Assembly: GCA_021792855.1 (NCBI GenBank)
Contig: JAJYTW010000005.1
Coordinates: 1,072-48,790, forward strand
Reading direction: 5' to 3'
DNA length: 47,719 nt
Origin: Actinomycetes bacterium
GTDB lineage: Bacteria > Actinomycetota > Actinomycetes > Streptosporangiales > Streptosporangiaceae
Shown here: positions 17,646-27,882 of the stretch, piece by piece
Numbering within the stretch: position 1 is the first letter of the stretch
Layout: every line of letters begins with the position of its first letter
Notes under the pieces: generated by a model
Databases searched by the model: none
What the model was told of the DNA's origin: nothing
The model's input: only the letters and a program-made list of their open reading frames with translations
Program-made: the position numbers and the translations under genes

Positions 17646-18466
17646 AGGTCTTCCTGTCCAGCGACATGGAGGGGACGGCGGGAGTCGTCGACTGGGACCA
17701 GTGCGTGGGCACCGGCCCGGAGGCGGTGGCCGGCCGCAGGCTGCTGCTCGACGAGGTGAACGCCGCGATCGAGGGCGCCCTCGCCGGGGGCGCGACGGAG
17801 ATCGTGGTCAACGACTCGCACTCGACGATGCGGAACCTGCCGCCAGGTCAACTGGCCGGCGGCGCGTCCTACATCTCGGGCAGCCACAAGCCGCTGTACA
17901 TGATGCAGGGCCTGGACGACAGCTTCGACGCGATACTTTTCGTCTCCTATCACGGCTCGGTGGGGGCGCCGGCCGGGCTGTCGCATACCTATAACCCGCG
18001 GGCGGTGGTCGAGGCCAGGCTGGACGGCGTGGTCACCGGCGAGGCGGGCATCAATGCCCTGGTCGCGGCGCACTACCAGGTCCCGGTCGTGCTGGTCACC
18101 GGCGACCGGAGCGCTTGCGCGGAAACCGCCGAACTGCTGCCCGGCGTGCGCCAGGTCGTCGTCAAGGAGTCGATCAGCCGGGCCGCGGCGCACAGCCTGC
18201 ACCCGGACCGCGCGTGCGCGCTGATCCGGCAGGGCGCCCAGGAGGCGGTCGCGGCCGCGCCCGGCACCGCGCCGCCGCCGCTGCGGGACAGCGTGCTGGA
18301 GATCTCGGTCCGGACCACCGATATCGCCGAGGCCGCTAGCTGGGTACGCGGCGTGGAGAGGATCGGCCCGCGCGAACTCCGCTGCACCGGGCCGGACCCG
18401 CTGTCGGTCTACCGCTCATTCTGCGCGGCGATCCTGCTCACCCGGGCCGTCGCGGAGGTCGTGTGA
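17642..18466 (+). CDS. dppA: D-aminopeptidase, DppA type (peptidase family M55)
   Basis: Self-compartmentalising zinc aminopeptidase that in Bacillus releases D-residues such as D-Ala from peptides. 274 residues. The dizinc ligands of DppA appear at nearly the same numbers: Asp8 and Glu10 (SSDMEGTAG), His60 (VNDSHSTM), His104 (SYHGSVG) and Glu134, plus catalytic-type His115 (AGLSHTYN). In Bacillus, dppA leads the dipeptide permease operon, and here it also sits beside such a permease, supporting a role in using D-amino-acid peptides, perhaps from cell walls. Coupled by four-base overlaps to its neighbours on both sides. Confidence 0.92.
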   Translation: MKVFLSSDMEGTAGVVDWDQCVGTGPEAVAGRRLLLDEVNAAIEGALAGGATEIVVNDSHSTMRNLPPGQLAGGASYISGSHKPLYMMQGLDDSFDAILFVSYHGSVGAPAGLSHTYNPRAVVEARLDGVVTGEAGINALVAAHYQVPVVLVTGDRSACAETAELLPGVRQVVVKESISRAAAHSLHPDRACALIRQGAQEAVAAAPGTAPPPLRDSVLEISVRTTDIAEAASWVRGVERIGPRELRCTGPDPLSVYRSFCAAILLTRAVAEVV

Positions 18467-19203
18467 CCGGCCAGGCGGCCGGCCAGGCCGCGGCAAGGAC
18501 CGCCGTCGTGACCGGCGCGGCGGGCGGGATCGGCCAGGCGATATGCCGTCGCCTGGCCGCGGACGGATTCGCCGTCGCGGGCCTCGACCTGCGTGAACCC
18601 GACCTTTCCGAGGTGCCGGGCGGCCGCGCCTATAGTGTCGACATACGCGACGCCGGCTCGGTGCGCCAGGCGGCGGACCGGATCAGGACCGATCTCGGCG
18701 CCCCCTGGCTGCTCGTCAACGCGGCCGGCGTCTTCAGCATCCAGTACGTCACCGACCTGCGGGAAGAGGAGTGGGACCGGATTCTGGACACCAACCTCAA
18801 GGGCCCCTTCCTGACCTGCCGGGAGTTTCTCCCAGCCATGATCGAGGCCCGCGACGGCTGCATCGTCAACATCGCGTCGACGGCCGGGGTGCGGGGCGGC
18901 AGGAAGCGGGCCGCGTACTGCGCGTCCAAGGGCGGCCTCGTGCTGCTGACCAGGAGTCTGGCGGTCGACCACGGTCGCGACGGTATCCGGGTCAACTGCG
19001 TCTGCCCCGGCCTGATCGACACCGAGATGGCCGACTGGATCCGGCACGACGCCGCGGCGATGGCCGACTTCAGCGCGTCGACCCCGGCGGGCCGGATCGG
19101 CCAGCCTGCCGATATCGCCGACGCGGTCTGCTTCCTGGCCTCCGACCGGGCGGGCTACCTGCAGGGCAGCGTGATCATGGTGGACGGCGGCGTCACCGCC
19201 TGA
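18463..19203 (+). CDS. Short-chain dehydrogenase/reductase
   Basis: NAD(P)-dependent oxidoreductase, 246 residues, classical SDR. Cofactor motif TGAAGGIG (about 17-24), VNAAGVF (NAG motif), catalytic Ser in VNIASTAG, YCASK (Tyr/Lys pair) and CPGLIDTEM. The ending SVIMVDGGVTA matches the FabG-like subgroup. An acidic residue after strand 2 (GLDLREPD) suggests NAD(H) preference. The GTG start overlaps the dppA stop. It presumably oxidises or reduces a hydroxy/keto acid formed after peptide hydrolysis; the substrate is not predictable. Confidence 0.92.
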   Translation: MTGQAAGQAAARTAVVTGAAGGIGQAICRRLAADGFAVAGLDLREPDLSEVPGGRAYSVDIRDAGSVRQAADRIRTDLGAPWLLVNAAGVFSIQYVTDLREEEWDRILDTNLKGPFLTCREFLPAMIEARDGCIVNIASTAGVRGGRKRAAYCASKGGLVLLTRSLAVDHGRDGIRVNCVCPGLIDTEMADWIRHDAAAMADFSASTPAGRIGQPADIADAVCFLASDRAGYLQGSVIMVDGGVTA

Positions 19204-19221
19204 GCGCGGGCAGGTGTCCCG

Positions 19222-20352
19222 GTGGACGATGACGTCGCGTCCCCGGACGCGGCCGGCCACGCGCCGGATCCGCGGGGAGCGACGGCGGACGGCGGCCGGG
19301 GAGCGGGAGCGGCCGCCGCGCCCGGCGCCGCCCGTGCGTCCCGGCTGATCGACATCGCCCGCGCCGTCGGCGTGCACACCTCCACCGTGTCGCGGGTGCT
19401 GAACGGCGACCCGGCGCAGTCCGTCCGGCCCGAGATCTCCGAGCAGATCCTGCGCACGGCGCGGCAGCAGGGATACCGCCCGAACGTGCTGGCGCGCGCG
19501 CTCAAGCAGCGGCGCACCGGCGCGTTCGCCTTCGTCGTCCCGTTGCTGCGCAACCCCATCTGGGTCCGGTTGCAGCGAGGCGCACTCCAGCGCGCGGCCG
19601 ACCGCGGCTACGTCGTGATGATCATGGAGGAGCCAACCGATGACCCGCGACCGCCGGACAGCTACCGCTACCTGGTGGAGGAGAGCCGCGTGGACGGACT
19701 GCTGATCGCGACGTCCCTGCGGGTCAGCGCGCACGCCGGCGGCGTGCTCACGGTGCCGCACGTCTACGTCAACCGGCGCGGCCCGGCGCGCGGCGACGAC
19801 GTCGTCATGGACGAGTCGGCCGCGGTCCGGATGTTCGTCGAGCAGGTGGCCGACCTCGGTCACCGCAGCGTGGCGCTGATCGACGGCGCCGCCGAGGTGG
19901 ACACCGTGTTCCGCCGGGTAAGCGCCGCGCGCCGGATCTGCGCCGCCGCCGGACTGCATCTCACGGTGATCCACGCGGCGGCGACCGAGGAGGGCGGCTG
20001 GGACGCGGCCCGCCGGATGCTGCGCCGGGCTCCCCGTGCCACGGCGTGCGCGGTCGGCAGCATCAACCAGGTGTTCGGCGTCGTCGCCGCACTGCGGGAC
20101 GGCGGTGTCGCGGTGCCTGCCGAGATGTCCCTGGTGAGCCTGGACGAGGACGAATGCCTGGCCTACCTGGACGTGCCGGTGACCAGCGTCTCGATGCCGC
20201 TGGCCGAACTCGGCTCGGCGGCGGTCGACGCCCTGATCGCGCGGGTCGACGGCAGTCCTGGCCGGGACGTCGTGATCCGGCAGCCGATGAACCTGGTCCG
20301 GCGCGCGTCGGTAGGGCCGCCTCCGGCTGATCCGCCCCGTTGGCCGGGGTAG
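19222..20352 (+). CDS. LacI-family transcriptional regulator
   Basis: 376 residues: a 40-residue Ala/Gly-rich leader, then a LacI HTH (LIDIARAVGVHTSTVSRVLNG), hinge (GYRPNVLARALKQRRTG) and a periplasmic-binding-protein-like effector domain (about 100-350). It is the last gene of the peptide operon, starting 18 bases after the SDR. The GTG start has only a weak GCAGG upstream; an internal start closer to the HTH cannot be excluded. Most likely it represses the operon through the palindrome in the promoter at 11088-11099. The effector is probably the imported compound or a breakdown product, although most LacI proteins sense sugars or nucleosides. Confidence 0.9.
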   Translation: MDDDVASPDAAGHAPDPRGATADGGRGAGAAAAPGAARASRLIDIARAVGVHTSTVSRVLNGDPAQSVRPEISEQILRTARQQGYRPNVLARALKQRRTGAFAFVVPLLRNPIWVRLQRGALQRAADRGYVVMIMEEPTDDPRPPDSYRYLVEESRVDGLLIATSLRVSAHAGGVLTVPHVYVNRRGPARGDDVVMDESAAVRMFVEQVADLGHRSVALIDGAAEVDTVFRRVSAARRICAAAGLHLTVIHAAATEEGGWDAARRMLRRAPRATACAVGSINQVFGVVAALRDGGVAVPAEMSLVSLDEDECLAYLDVPVTSVSMPLAELGSAAVDALIARVDGSPGRDVVIRQPMNLVRRASVGPPPADPPRWPG

Positions 20353-20506
20353 CACAGGAACCGTCACGTTACGCCGGTCGTTTCGAGGGTAAGTGCGCTT
20401 AGCGAGTGGCTACCGCACGGTGGTTCGGCCGAAGCGTCGATTCGCGGTTCGATTAATCTGTCGATACGCGCGATCGGCAATGCGGCAGTCTCGCTCCGGA
20501 GGACCA

Positions 20507-21976
20507 ATGAAGCGCACTAGGTCACGGCGAATGCGGATTCTCGCCTGGGCTTCCATCGCGATGGCCGCGGTGCTGGTCGCCGTAACGCTGACAGTCTACG
20601 TCGCCGTCCGGGTCCAGCTTGGCCATATCACTCAGGTCAAGCAGATCGATGTCCGGCACCGCCCGCCAAGGTACACCAGTGCCCTGAACATCCTGGTACT
20701 GGGGTCAGACACGCGGTCCGGGCAGAACGGCAAGATCGGCGGCCGGGTCGGCTGCAACTGCTCGGACACGCTGATGATCGCGCACATCTCGCCCGGTCGG
20801 CACGAGGTCACGGTGATCAGCATCCCGCGCGACACCGTGGTCCCGTACTACGCCTGCTCGCCGTGGCGCGGAACGCCCGGCCAGCAGGCCAACCCGAACG
20901 CGTTCGAGCGGATCAACGCGACGCTCGCGAACGGCGGCCCGGAATGCGTCAGGGAGACGGTGGAGCAGCAGACCGGGATCTTCATCAACAACTTCGTCCA
21001 GCTTGACTTCACCGGATTCCAGAAAGTGATCAACGACATCGGCGGGGTCAACGTCTGCATACCGTTCGCGATCAACAACACGATCACCGCAAACGGTGGC
21101 TCCGGGCTGCACCTGTCGGCTGGCAACCACCACATCAACGGCAAGGTGGCGCTGGAATTCTGGCGCACTCGCGAGAACATCGCCAACGGCTCGGACCTCG
21201 CCAGGATCGCCCGGGACCAGTACCTGATGGCGCAGGTGGTCAAGGGCGTGCTGCACAGTGGCATGCTGAGCAACCCGACCGAGTTGTATCGGGTAGTGGG
21301 TGATGTGGCCAGCGCGATGACCACGGACGCGAGCACCACGCAGTTGCTGCACATCGCATCCAGCCTGAGTGGCATCTCGCTCAGCCACGTCCAGTTCATT
21401 ACCGCGCCGTGGGCGCCGTACCCGCCCAACCCGAACGAGATCGAGTTCGCGCAGCCGCAGGCGGACGCGCTGTTCAGTGCGATCGCGCATGACCGCAGCC
21501 TGCCGAAGCTGAAGAAGTCGAACGTCCCGACGGTCAGCCCGGCCAGGGTGAAGGTCACGGTGCTGAGCGCCGCGGCAGCGCCGAACCTGGCCAGTCAGGC
21601 GGCGACGGCGCTGAGCAGCCGCGGGTTCACGGTGCTCGGCACCGGCAGCGCTGCCGCCGCCAGCTACCCCAAGTCGGTGGTCGAGTACAGCTCCACGACC
21701 GAACTGGCCGCGGCGGAGACCCTGAAGCAGCAGTTCAGGTCGGCGCAGATCAAGAAGGTCGCCGGGATCACGGCGGGCACGGTGCAGGTGATCATCGGCT
21801 CCGGCTTCACCGCCCTGGTGCCGAAGCAGCCGGCCAAGGCCAGGAACAAGCCGCAGATCGGCGCGCTCGCCTCGCACTACGGCGGCATCACGGCGACAGT
21901 CAAGTGCCGAAACAACGCGTTCTACGGGTACTACGACCCAGCGCCGTCCGCGGGCGCGAACGTGTGCAAGTGCTAG
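20507..21976 (+). CDS. LytR-CpsA-Psr (LCP) family ligase
   Basis: LCP enzymes move polyprenyl-linked glycopolymers onto peptidoglycan at the outer face of the membrane. ATG 20507 follows GGAGG; 489 residues. One signal-anchor helix (about 12-35), then the LCP domain: NILVLGSDTRSG, SDTLMIAHISPGRHEVTVISIPRDT (with its Asp/Arg pair), FERINATLANGG, LEFWRTREN and GSDLARIARDQ. A LytR_C domain follows near 355-440 (VKVTVLSAAAAPNLA...). The tail carries paired cysteines (VKCRNN, NVCKC). A paralogue sits at 40217-41701. The gene stands alone between the peptide operon and the aldo/keto reductase. Confidence 0.93.
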   Translation: MKRTRSRRMRILAWASIAMAAVLVAVTLTVYVAVRVQLGHITQVKQIDVRHRPPRYTSALNILVLGSDTRSGQNGKIGGRVGCNCSDTLMIAHISPGRHEVTVISIPRDTVVPYYACSPWRGTPGQQANPNAFERINATLANGGPECVRETVEQQTGIFINNFVQLDFTGFQKVINDIGGVNVCIPFAINNTITANGGSGLHLSAGNHHINGKVALEFWRTRENIANGSDLARIARDQYLMAQVVKGVLHSGMLSNPTELYRVVGDVASAMTTDASTTQLLHIASSLSGISLSHVQFITAPWAPYPPNPNEIEFAQPQADALFSAIAHDRSLPKLKKSNVPTVSPARVKVTVLSAAAAPNLASQAATALSSRGFTVLGTGSAAAASYPKSVVEYSSTTELAAAETLKQQFRSAQIKKVAGITAGTVQVIIGSGFTALVPKQPAKARNKPQIGALASHYGGITATVKCRNNAFYGYYDPAPSAGANVCKC

Positions 21977-22057
21977 CCGGGTTGGCGCGCTAGGATCGGC
22001 GCGGTCCCGGGCCTTCCCGGGCCGCCCGCTGCCCGCACCTGGTGATGAGGAGCCCGG

Positions 22058-23038
22058 ATGAAGTACGTCAACCTCGGTGCCACCGGCCTGCGCGTGTCGC
22101 GGATCTGCCTCGGGATGATGAGCTACGGGAACAACAGTGAGCGGCCGTGGGTGCTCGACGAGGACGCGGCCGAGCCGATCGTCCGGGCCGCCGTCGAGGG
22201 CGGGATCACGTTCTTCGACACCGCCGACGTCTACTCGGCCGGCGCCAGCGAGGTCGCGACCGGTCGGCTGCTGCCCAGGTACACCCGGCGCGACGACGTG
22301 GTCGTGGCGACCAAGGTGTACATGCCGATGGGTGAGGGGGAGAACGACCGCGGGCTGTCCCGCAAGCACATCATGTCGGCCATCGACGCGTCGCTGCGCC
22401 GGCTGAACATGGACTACGTGGACCTCTACCAGATCCACCGGTGGGATCCCCGGACGCCGATCGAGGAAACCATGCAGGCCCTCGACGACGTGGTACGCGC
22501 GGGCAAGGCCAGGTACATCGGGGCCAGTTCGATGTACGCCTGGCAGTTCGCCAAGGCCCAGCACACCGCCGAGCGACACGGCTGGACCCGGTTCGTGTCC
22601 ATGCAGAATCACTACAACCTGCTGTACCGCGAGGAGGAGCGGGAAATGATCCCGCTCTGCGCGGACCAGGGCGTCGGCGTCATCCCGTGGAGCCCGCTGG
22701 CCCGCGGCGTGCTGGCCGGCAGCCGGAGCAGGTCGGGGGAGCGGCACACGACCAGGTCGGACTCGGACGCCTTCATCGACACCCTGTACGCGATGCCGTC
22801 GGACTTCGACGTCGTCGACCGGGTCGCCGAGGTGGCCGCGGAGCGTGGCGTGCCGCAGGCGCAGGTGGCGCTCGCCTGGCTGCTGCACCGGCCCGGGGTC
22901 ACCGCGCCGATCGTCGGCGCCACCAGGCCCGGTCATCTCGCCGACGCACTGGCCGCCGAGCAACTTGAGCTAACCGGCGCGGAGATGGCCCGGCTGGAGG
23001 AGCCCTACCTGCCGCATCCCGTGCTCGGGCACCAGTAG
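22058..23038 (+). CDS. Aldo/keto reductase
   Basis: NADPH-dependent carbonyl reductase, 326 residues, (beta/alpha)8 barrel of the AKR superfamily. The catalytic tetrad is visible: Asp54 and Tyr59 (FFDTADVYS), Lys86 (VATKVY) and His127 (YQIHRWD). The C-terminal cofactor segment contains IVGATRPGHLADAL. AGGAG precedes ATG 22058. It resembles YajO/AKR11-13 type reductases of broad specificity, so no pathway can be assigned. Convergent to the Fur-family gene with only 13 bases between stops. Confidence 0.93.
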   Translation: MKYVNLGATGLRVSRICLGMMSYGNNSERPWVLDEDAAEPIVRAAVEGGITFFDTADVYSAGASEVATGRLLPRYTRRDDVVVATKVYMPMGEGENDRGLSRKHIMSAIDASLRRLNMDYVDLYQIHRWDPRTPIEETMQALDDVVRAGKARYIGASSMYAWQFAKAQHTAERHGWTRFVSMQNHYNLLYREEEREMIPLCADQGVGVIPWSPLARGVLAGSRSRSGERHTTRSDSDAFIDTLYAMPSDFDVVDRVAEVAAERGVPQAQVALAWLLHRPGVTAPIVGATRPGHLADALAAEQLELTGAEMARLEEPYLPHPVLGHQ

Positions 23039-23051
23039 CCCGGCCGGTCGA

Positions 23052-23501
23052 TCACCGGTCGCCGGCGTCCCGCTCGGCGCGGCACTGCGGGCACAGGCCG
23101 AACAATTCCACGGTGTGGCCCACCTCCGTGAAGCCGGCCAGGCGGGCCACCTCGTCGGCCCACCGCTCGACGGCGCTGCCCTCCACCTCCACGCTGCGGC
23201 CGCAGACCCGGCAGGTCAGATGGTGGTGGTGGGTGTCGGTCTGGCAGCGCCGGTACAGCGTCTCGCCGGAGGCGTCCCTGATCGCGTCCACCCGGCCGGT
23301 CTCGCTCAGCACCTGCAGATGCCGGTAGACGGTGGTCAGCCCGACCTGCTCGCCGCGCCGCCGGAGTTCGGCGTGGATCTGCTGCGCGCTGCAGAATCCC
23401 GGCAGCCGGTCGAGCACGGCGGCCACCGCCTCGGCCTGCCGGGTACCGCGAACCCGGGTGCCGTGCGGCCGGTCATCGGCCCCTGACGCAGCGGAACTCA
23501 C
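23052..23501 (-). CDS. Fur-family metalloregulator, Zur-like
   Basis: Metal-sensing repressor. From GTG 23501 the protein has 149 residues; GTG 23510 is an alternative, and the much longer upstream frame overlaps the divergent gene. The winged helix (CSAQQIHAELRRRGEQVGLTTVYRHLQVLSETG) is typical. The dimerisation domain holds DTHHHHLTCRVCG and LFGLCPQC, the two CxxC pairs of a structural zinc site. Such His/Cys content and the lack of close iron genes make a zinc sensor (Zur) more likely than Fur or PerR, but this is not certain. It diverges from the DUF255 gene with 53 bases between starts. Confidence 0.88.
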   Translation of the reverse strand: MSSAASGADDRPHGTRVRGTRQAEAVAAVLDRLPGFCSAQQIHAELRRRGEQVGLTTVYRHLQVLSETGRVDAIRDASGETLYRRCQTDTHHHHLTCRVCGRSVEVEGSAVERWADEVARLAGFTEVGHTVELFGLCPQCRAERDAGDR

Positions 23502-23554
23502 ATCTCGCACGGTAGCAGCCGGGTCCGCGCCCGGCGCCCTGCCAGGATGGGACC

Positions 23555-25609
<2,055 letters not shown>

Positions 25610-25764
25610 GCCGGGCCAGGCCACCACCAGGACGCTGCCCGCGTCAACGCCCGACCGCCAGCGCCGCGACTGTCCAGCGGGAATGCCGAGCCTTTCGCTG
25701 GGCGGCATTAGCGGGCATAATCCCGTTAAGCCGCCCGAATATGCTCGGGAAGGGGGAGCCGAGA

Positions 25765-26946
25765 TTGCGCACGCGCGCGCGTGGCCTGCTCTCCGCCTTC
25801 GCCGTGCCGCTCCTGGCCGCGCTCATCGCGGCCGTGCTGCCGGGCGGATCCGCCGCGGCCGCTGCCGATCCGACCGGTCCGGCGATGACGGTCGCCAGCC
25901 AGCCGCTGCCGTCCTCGGATTCGGTCGCTGCCGGCCGGCCGGCCAGGTTGCTCCAGCCCGACCTGCTGCTCGTCTCCGCCGATCCGGTGCCGGCCCGCGT
26001 GCTGCGCGCGGTGCGTCGGCTTCCCGGCGTCGTCGCCGCGATCGCGGTCGACGCCGGGCGGATCCGGGTCAACGGCGTGTTCGTCAACGTGCTCGGAGTC
26101 CGGCCGGCGGCCTTCCGGCCGTTCGCGGCCCGGCCGACGGCGATGTCGGACTCGCTCTGGCGGAACGTGTCGGACGGGGGGATCGCGGTCGCCTACACGA
26201 TGGGCAGGCACGACCGGCTCCGGCCAGGCGCCCCGGTCCGGGTCATCGGAGCACGGACCCTGCGGCTGCCGGTGGCAGGCTTCGGCACGGTCGGCATCGG
26301 CGGCGTGGACGCCGTGGTCAGCGGCCGGGTGGCCGGACTGCTCGGACTGCCCGCCGGCAACGCCGTCGTGGTCAGCGCGCCGCACGCCCGCCTGGCCAGG
26401 TTGATGGCCGCAATTCGAGCGTTCGCGCCGAAGCGGACCGCAGTCGCCGCACTGGTGACCCAGGTCGTTCTCGGGCGGACCGTGGTCACCTCCGACGCGG
26501 CGGGTAATCCCGGCGTCATCGGCCAGGGCCTGACGGCCGTGCAGACGGTCAGGTTCCTGGCCGCGGCCCGGAGCAGGCTGGGCATGCCGTATGTCTGGGG
26601 CGCCGCCGGGCCGACCAGCTTCGACTGCTCCGGCCTGGTGCAGTGGTCGATGGCCCAGGCCGGGATCGTCATGCCGCGGGTGGCCGCCGACCAGGCCAGG
26701 ACCGGCCCGAGCGTGCCGCTGAGCCAGCTTCAGCCCGGCGACCTGCTCTTCTACCACACCGATCCGACCGCGCCCGGCTACATCTCGCACGTCGCGATCT
26801 ACCTCGGCAACGGGCTTATGATCCAGGCCCCGGAACCCGGATTGAACGTCGAGATCGTGTCCGCCTACTTCGGACCTGGCTTCGCCGGAGCGGTCCGGGT
26901 CTACCCGAAGGTCGCCGCCGCGGTAGCCGCGAACCCGGCCGGCTGA
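25765..26946 (+). CDS. Secreted NlpC/P60 peptidoglycan hydrolase with an extra N-terminal domain
   Basis: 393 residues from TTG 25765, chosen because GGGGGAG lies 7 bases upstream; ATG 25741 has no ribosome site. A signal peptide with Arg-rich start, hydrophobic core and Ala-rich cleavage region spans about 1-33. Residues 60-235 form a domain I do not recognise confidently (LLVSADPVPARVLRAVRRLP ... RPGAPVRVIGARTLRLPVAGF ... VVSGRVAGLLGLPAGNAVVV); its pattern resembles the periplasmic core of MacB/FtsX-type permeases. The C-terminal NlpC/P60 domain has Cys288 (FDCSGLVQ) and His342 (ISHVAIYLGNG), so it should cleave D-Glu-Dpm bonds in cell-wall peptides outside the cell. Confidence 0.9.
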   Translation: MRTRARGLLSAFAVPLLAALIAAVLPGGSAAAAADPTGPAMTVASQPLPSSDSVAAGRPARLLQPDLLLVSADPVPARVLRAVRRLPGVVAAIAVDAGRIRVNGVFVNVLGVRPAAFRPFAARPTAMSDSLWRNVSDGGIAVAYTMGRHDRLRPGAPVRVIGARTLRLPVAGFGTVGIGGVDAVVSGRVAGLLGLPAGNAVVVSAPHARLARLMAAIRAFAPKRTAVAALVTQVVLGRTVVTSDAAGNPGVIGQGLTAVQTVRFLAAARSRLGMPYVWGAAGPTSFDCSGLVQWSMAQAGIVMPRVAADQARTGPSVPLSQLQPGDLLFYHTDPTAPGYISHVAIYLGNGLMIQAPEPGLNVEIVSAYFGPGFAGAVRVYPKVAAAVAANPAG

Positions 26947-27015
26947 CCGGGTACGGGCTGACCGACCGGCCGCGACGATCTGACCTGCCGGTTACTTGCC
27001 CTGCCGCGGATGCCG

Positions 27016-27031
27016 TGTAATCCTGATTACA
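27016..27031. promoter_or_regulatory. Perfect palindrome TGTAATC-CT-GATTACA at a gene start
   Basis: A 16-bp inverted repeat, both 7-bp arms exact; its last base is the A of the ATG at 27031. No Shine-Dalgarno precedes that ATG, so the site may overlay the -10 region of a leaderless transcript (TAATCC-7-ATG). A protein bound here would block initiation directly. Confidence 0.65.
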
Positions 27032-27615
27032 TGAGTACAGCCAATCATGGCACGGACTCCGGCCGCGCCGCCGACCGTGAGCAGGCGCACTCCTTCGACG
27101 GGCCCCTCGCCGAGCAACTCCGGGGCTGGTTCACCGGCCGGATTCCGGCCGACTGGCTCGACGGCCCGATCGAGGTCCGCGCCGATCGCGAGGAGATCAC
27201 GGTCATCGTGCCGATCCCCGCGCCGCAGACGCCGGGCGGGGCGTCGGATGCCGAGGTCGCGGCGGCCTGGGATGGCCGCAGCCGCCGGTTCCGCGAGGAG
27301 ACCAGGCAGCAGCGGATGGACATCGCCAGCGAGGCAGAGCGAGCCTACGGCCGCAAGGTGTCCTGGGGCGTGCGGTGTGCCCACCAGACGGTGATGTTCA
27401 CGACCTTCTCGGTGCCGGTCATGACCAGGCTCAGGCAGGGCGAACGACTGGTGCTCGACACCCTGGTGGAGGCCGGGGTGGCCAGAAGCCGCAGCGACGC
27501 GCTGGCCTGGTGCGTGCGCCTGGTCGGCCAGCATGAGGACTCCTGGCTTGCGGATCTGCGGGCCGCGCTGCAGCGAGTGGAGCAGGTCCGATCGGACGGC
27601 CCGCGGTCGCGGTGA
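27031..27615 (+). CDS. Conserved-looking protein of unknown function, possible ribbon-helix-helix C-terminal region
   Basis: 194 residues from ATG 27031 (an ATG at 27010 adds seven residues). Acidic and soluble, with no signal or membrane segment. The middle (IEVRADREEITVIVPIPAP) looks like a small beta unit, followed by a charged helix rich in Arg/Glu (RSRRFREETRQQRMDIASEAER). The region 125-165 (a strand MFTTFSVPVMTRL, then LVLDTLVEAGVARSRSDALAWCVRLV) has the strand-helix-helix pattern of ribbon-helix-helix DNA-binding proteins. Because the gene starts inside a perfect palindrome, autoregulation is plausible. I do not recognise the family securely. Confidence 0.75.
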   Translation: MSTANHGTDSGRAADREQAHSFDGPLAEQLRGWFTGRIPADWLDGPIEVRADREEITVIVPIPAPQTPGGASDAEVAAAWDGRSRRFREETRQQRMDIASEAERAYGRKVSWGVRCAHQTVMFTTFSVPVMTRLRQGERLVLDTLVEAGVARSRSDALAWCVRLVGQHEDSWLADLRAALQRVEQVRSDGPRSR

Positions 27616-27882
27616 GTTCCGTCGGGGGCCCGCTGCCCGGGCAGGCCGCCGTGCCCTCGCTCCGCGACTGCCGGTCCCGGTTGCGGTCGTCCGGGTCCAT
27701 GACGATCCCGGGACGCGCCGGCTAGCTGCTCCGAGATCGACCGAACTGGTCACTTTCTTGGATACGGTGCTAAGGGAACCGGACGGCGCCGGCACGGCGA
27801 CCTCCGGACCGGCCGCAGCCGGTCGGAGGGCCGTCACGACGACTCTGCTGCCCGGCCCGGCTTCAGCGAGGAAGGGTGCCGG

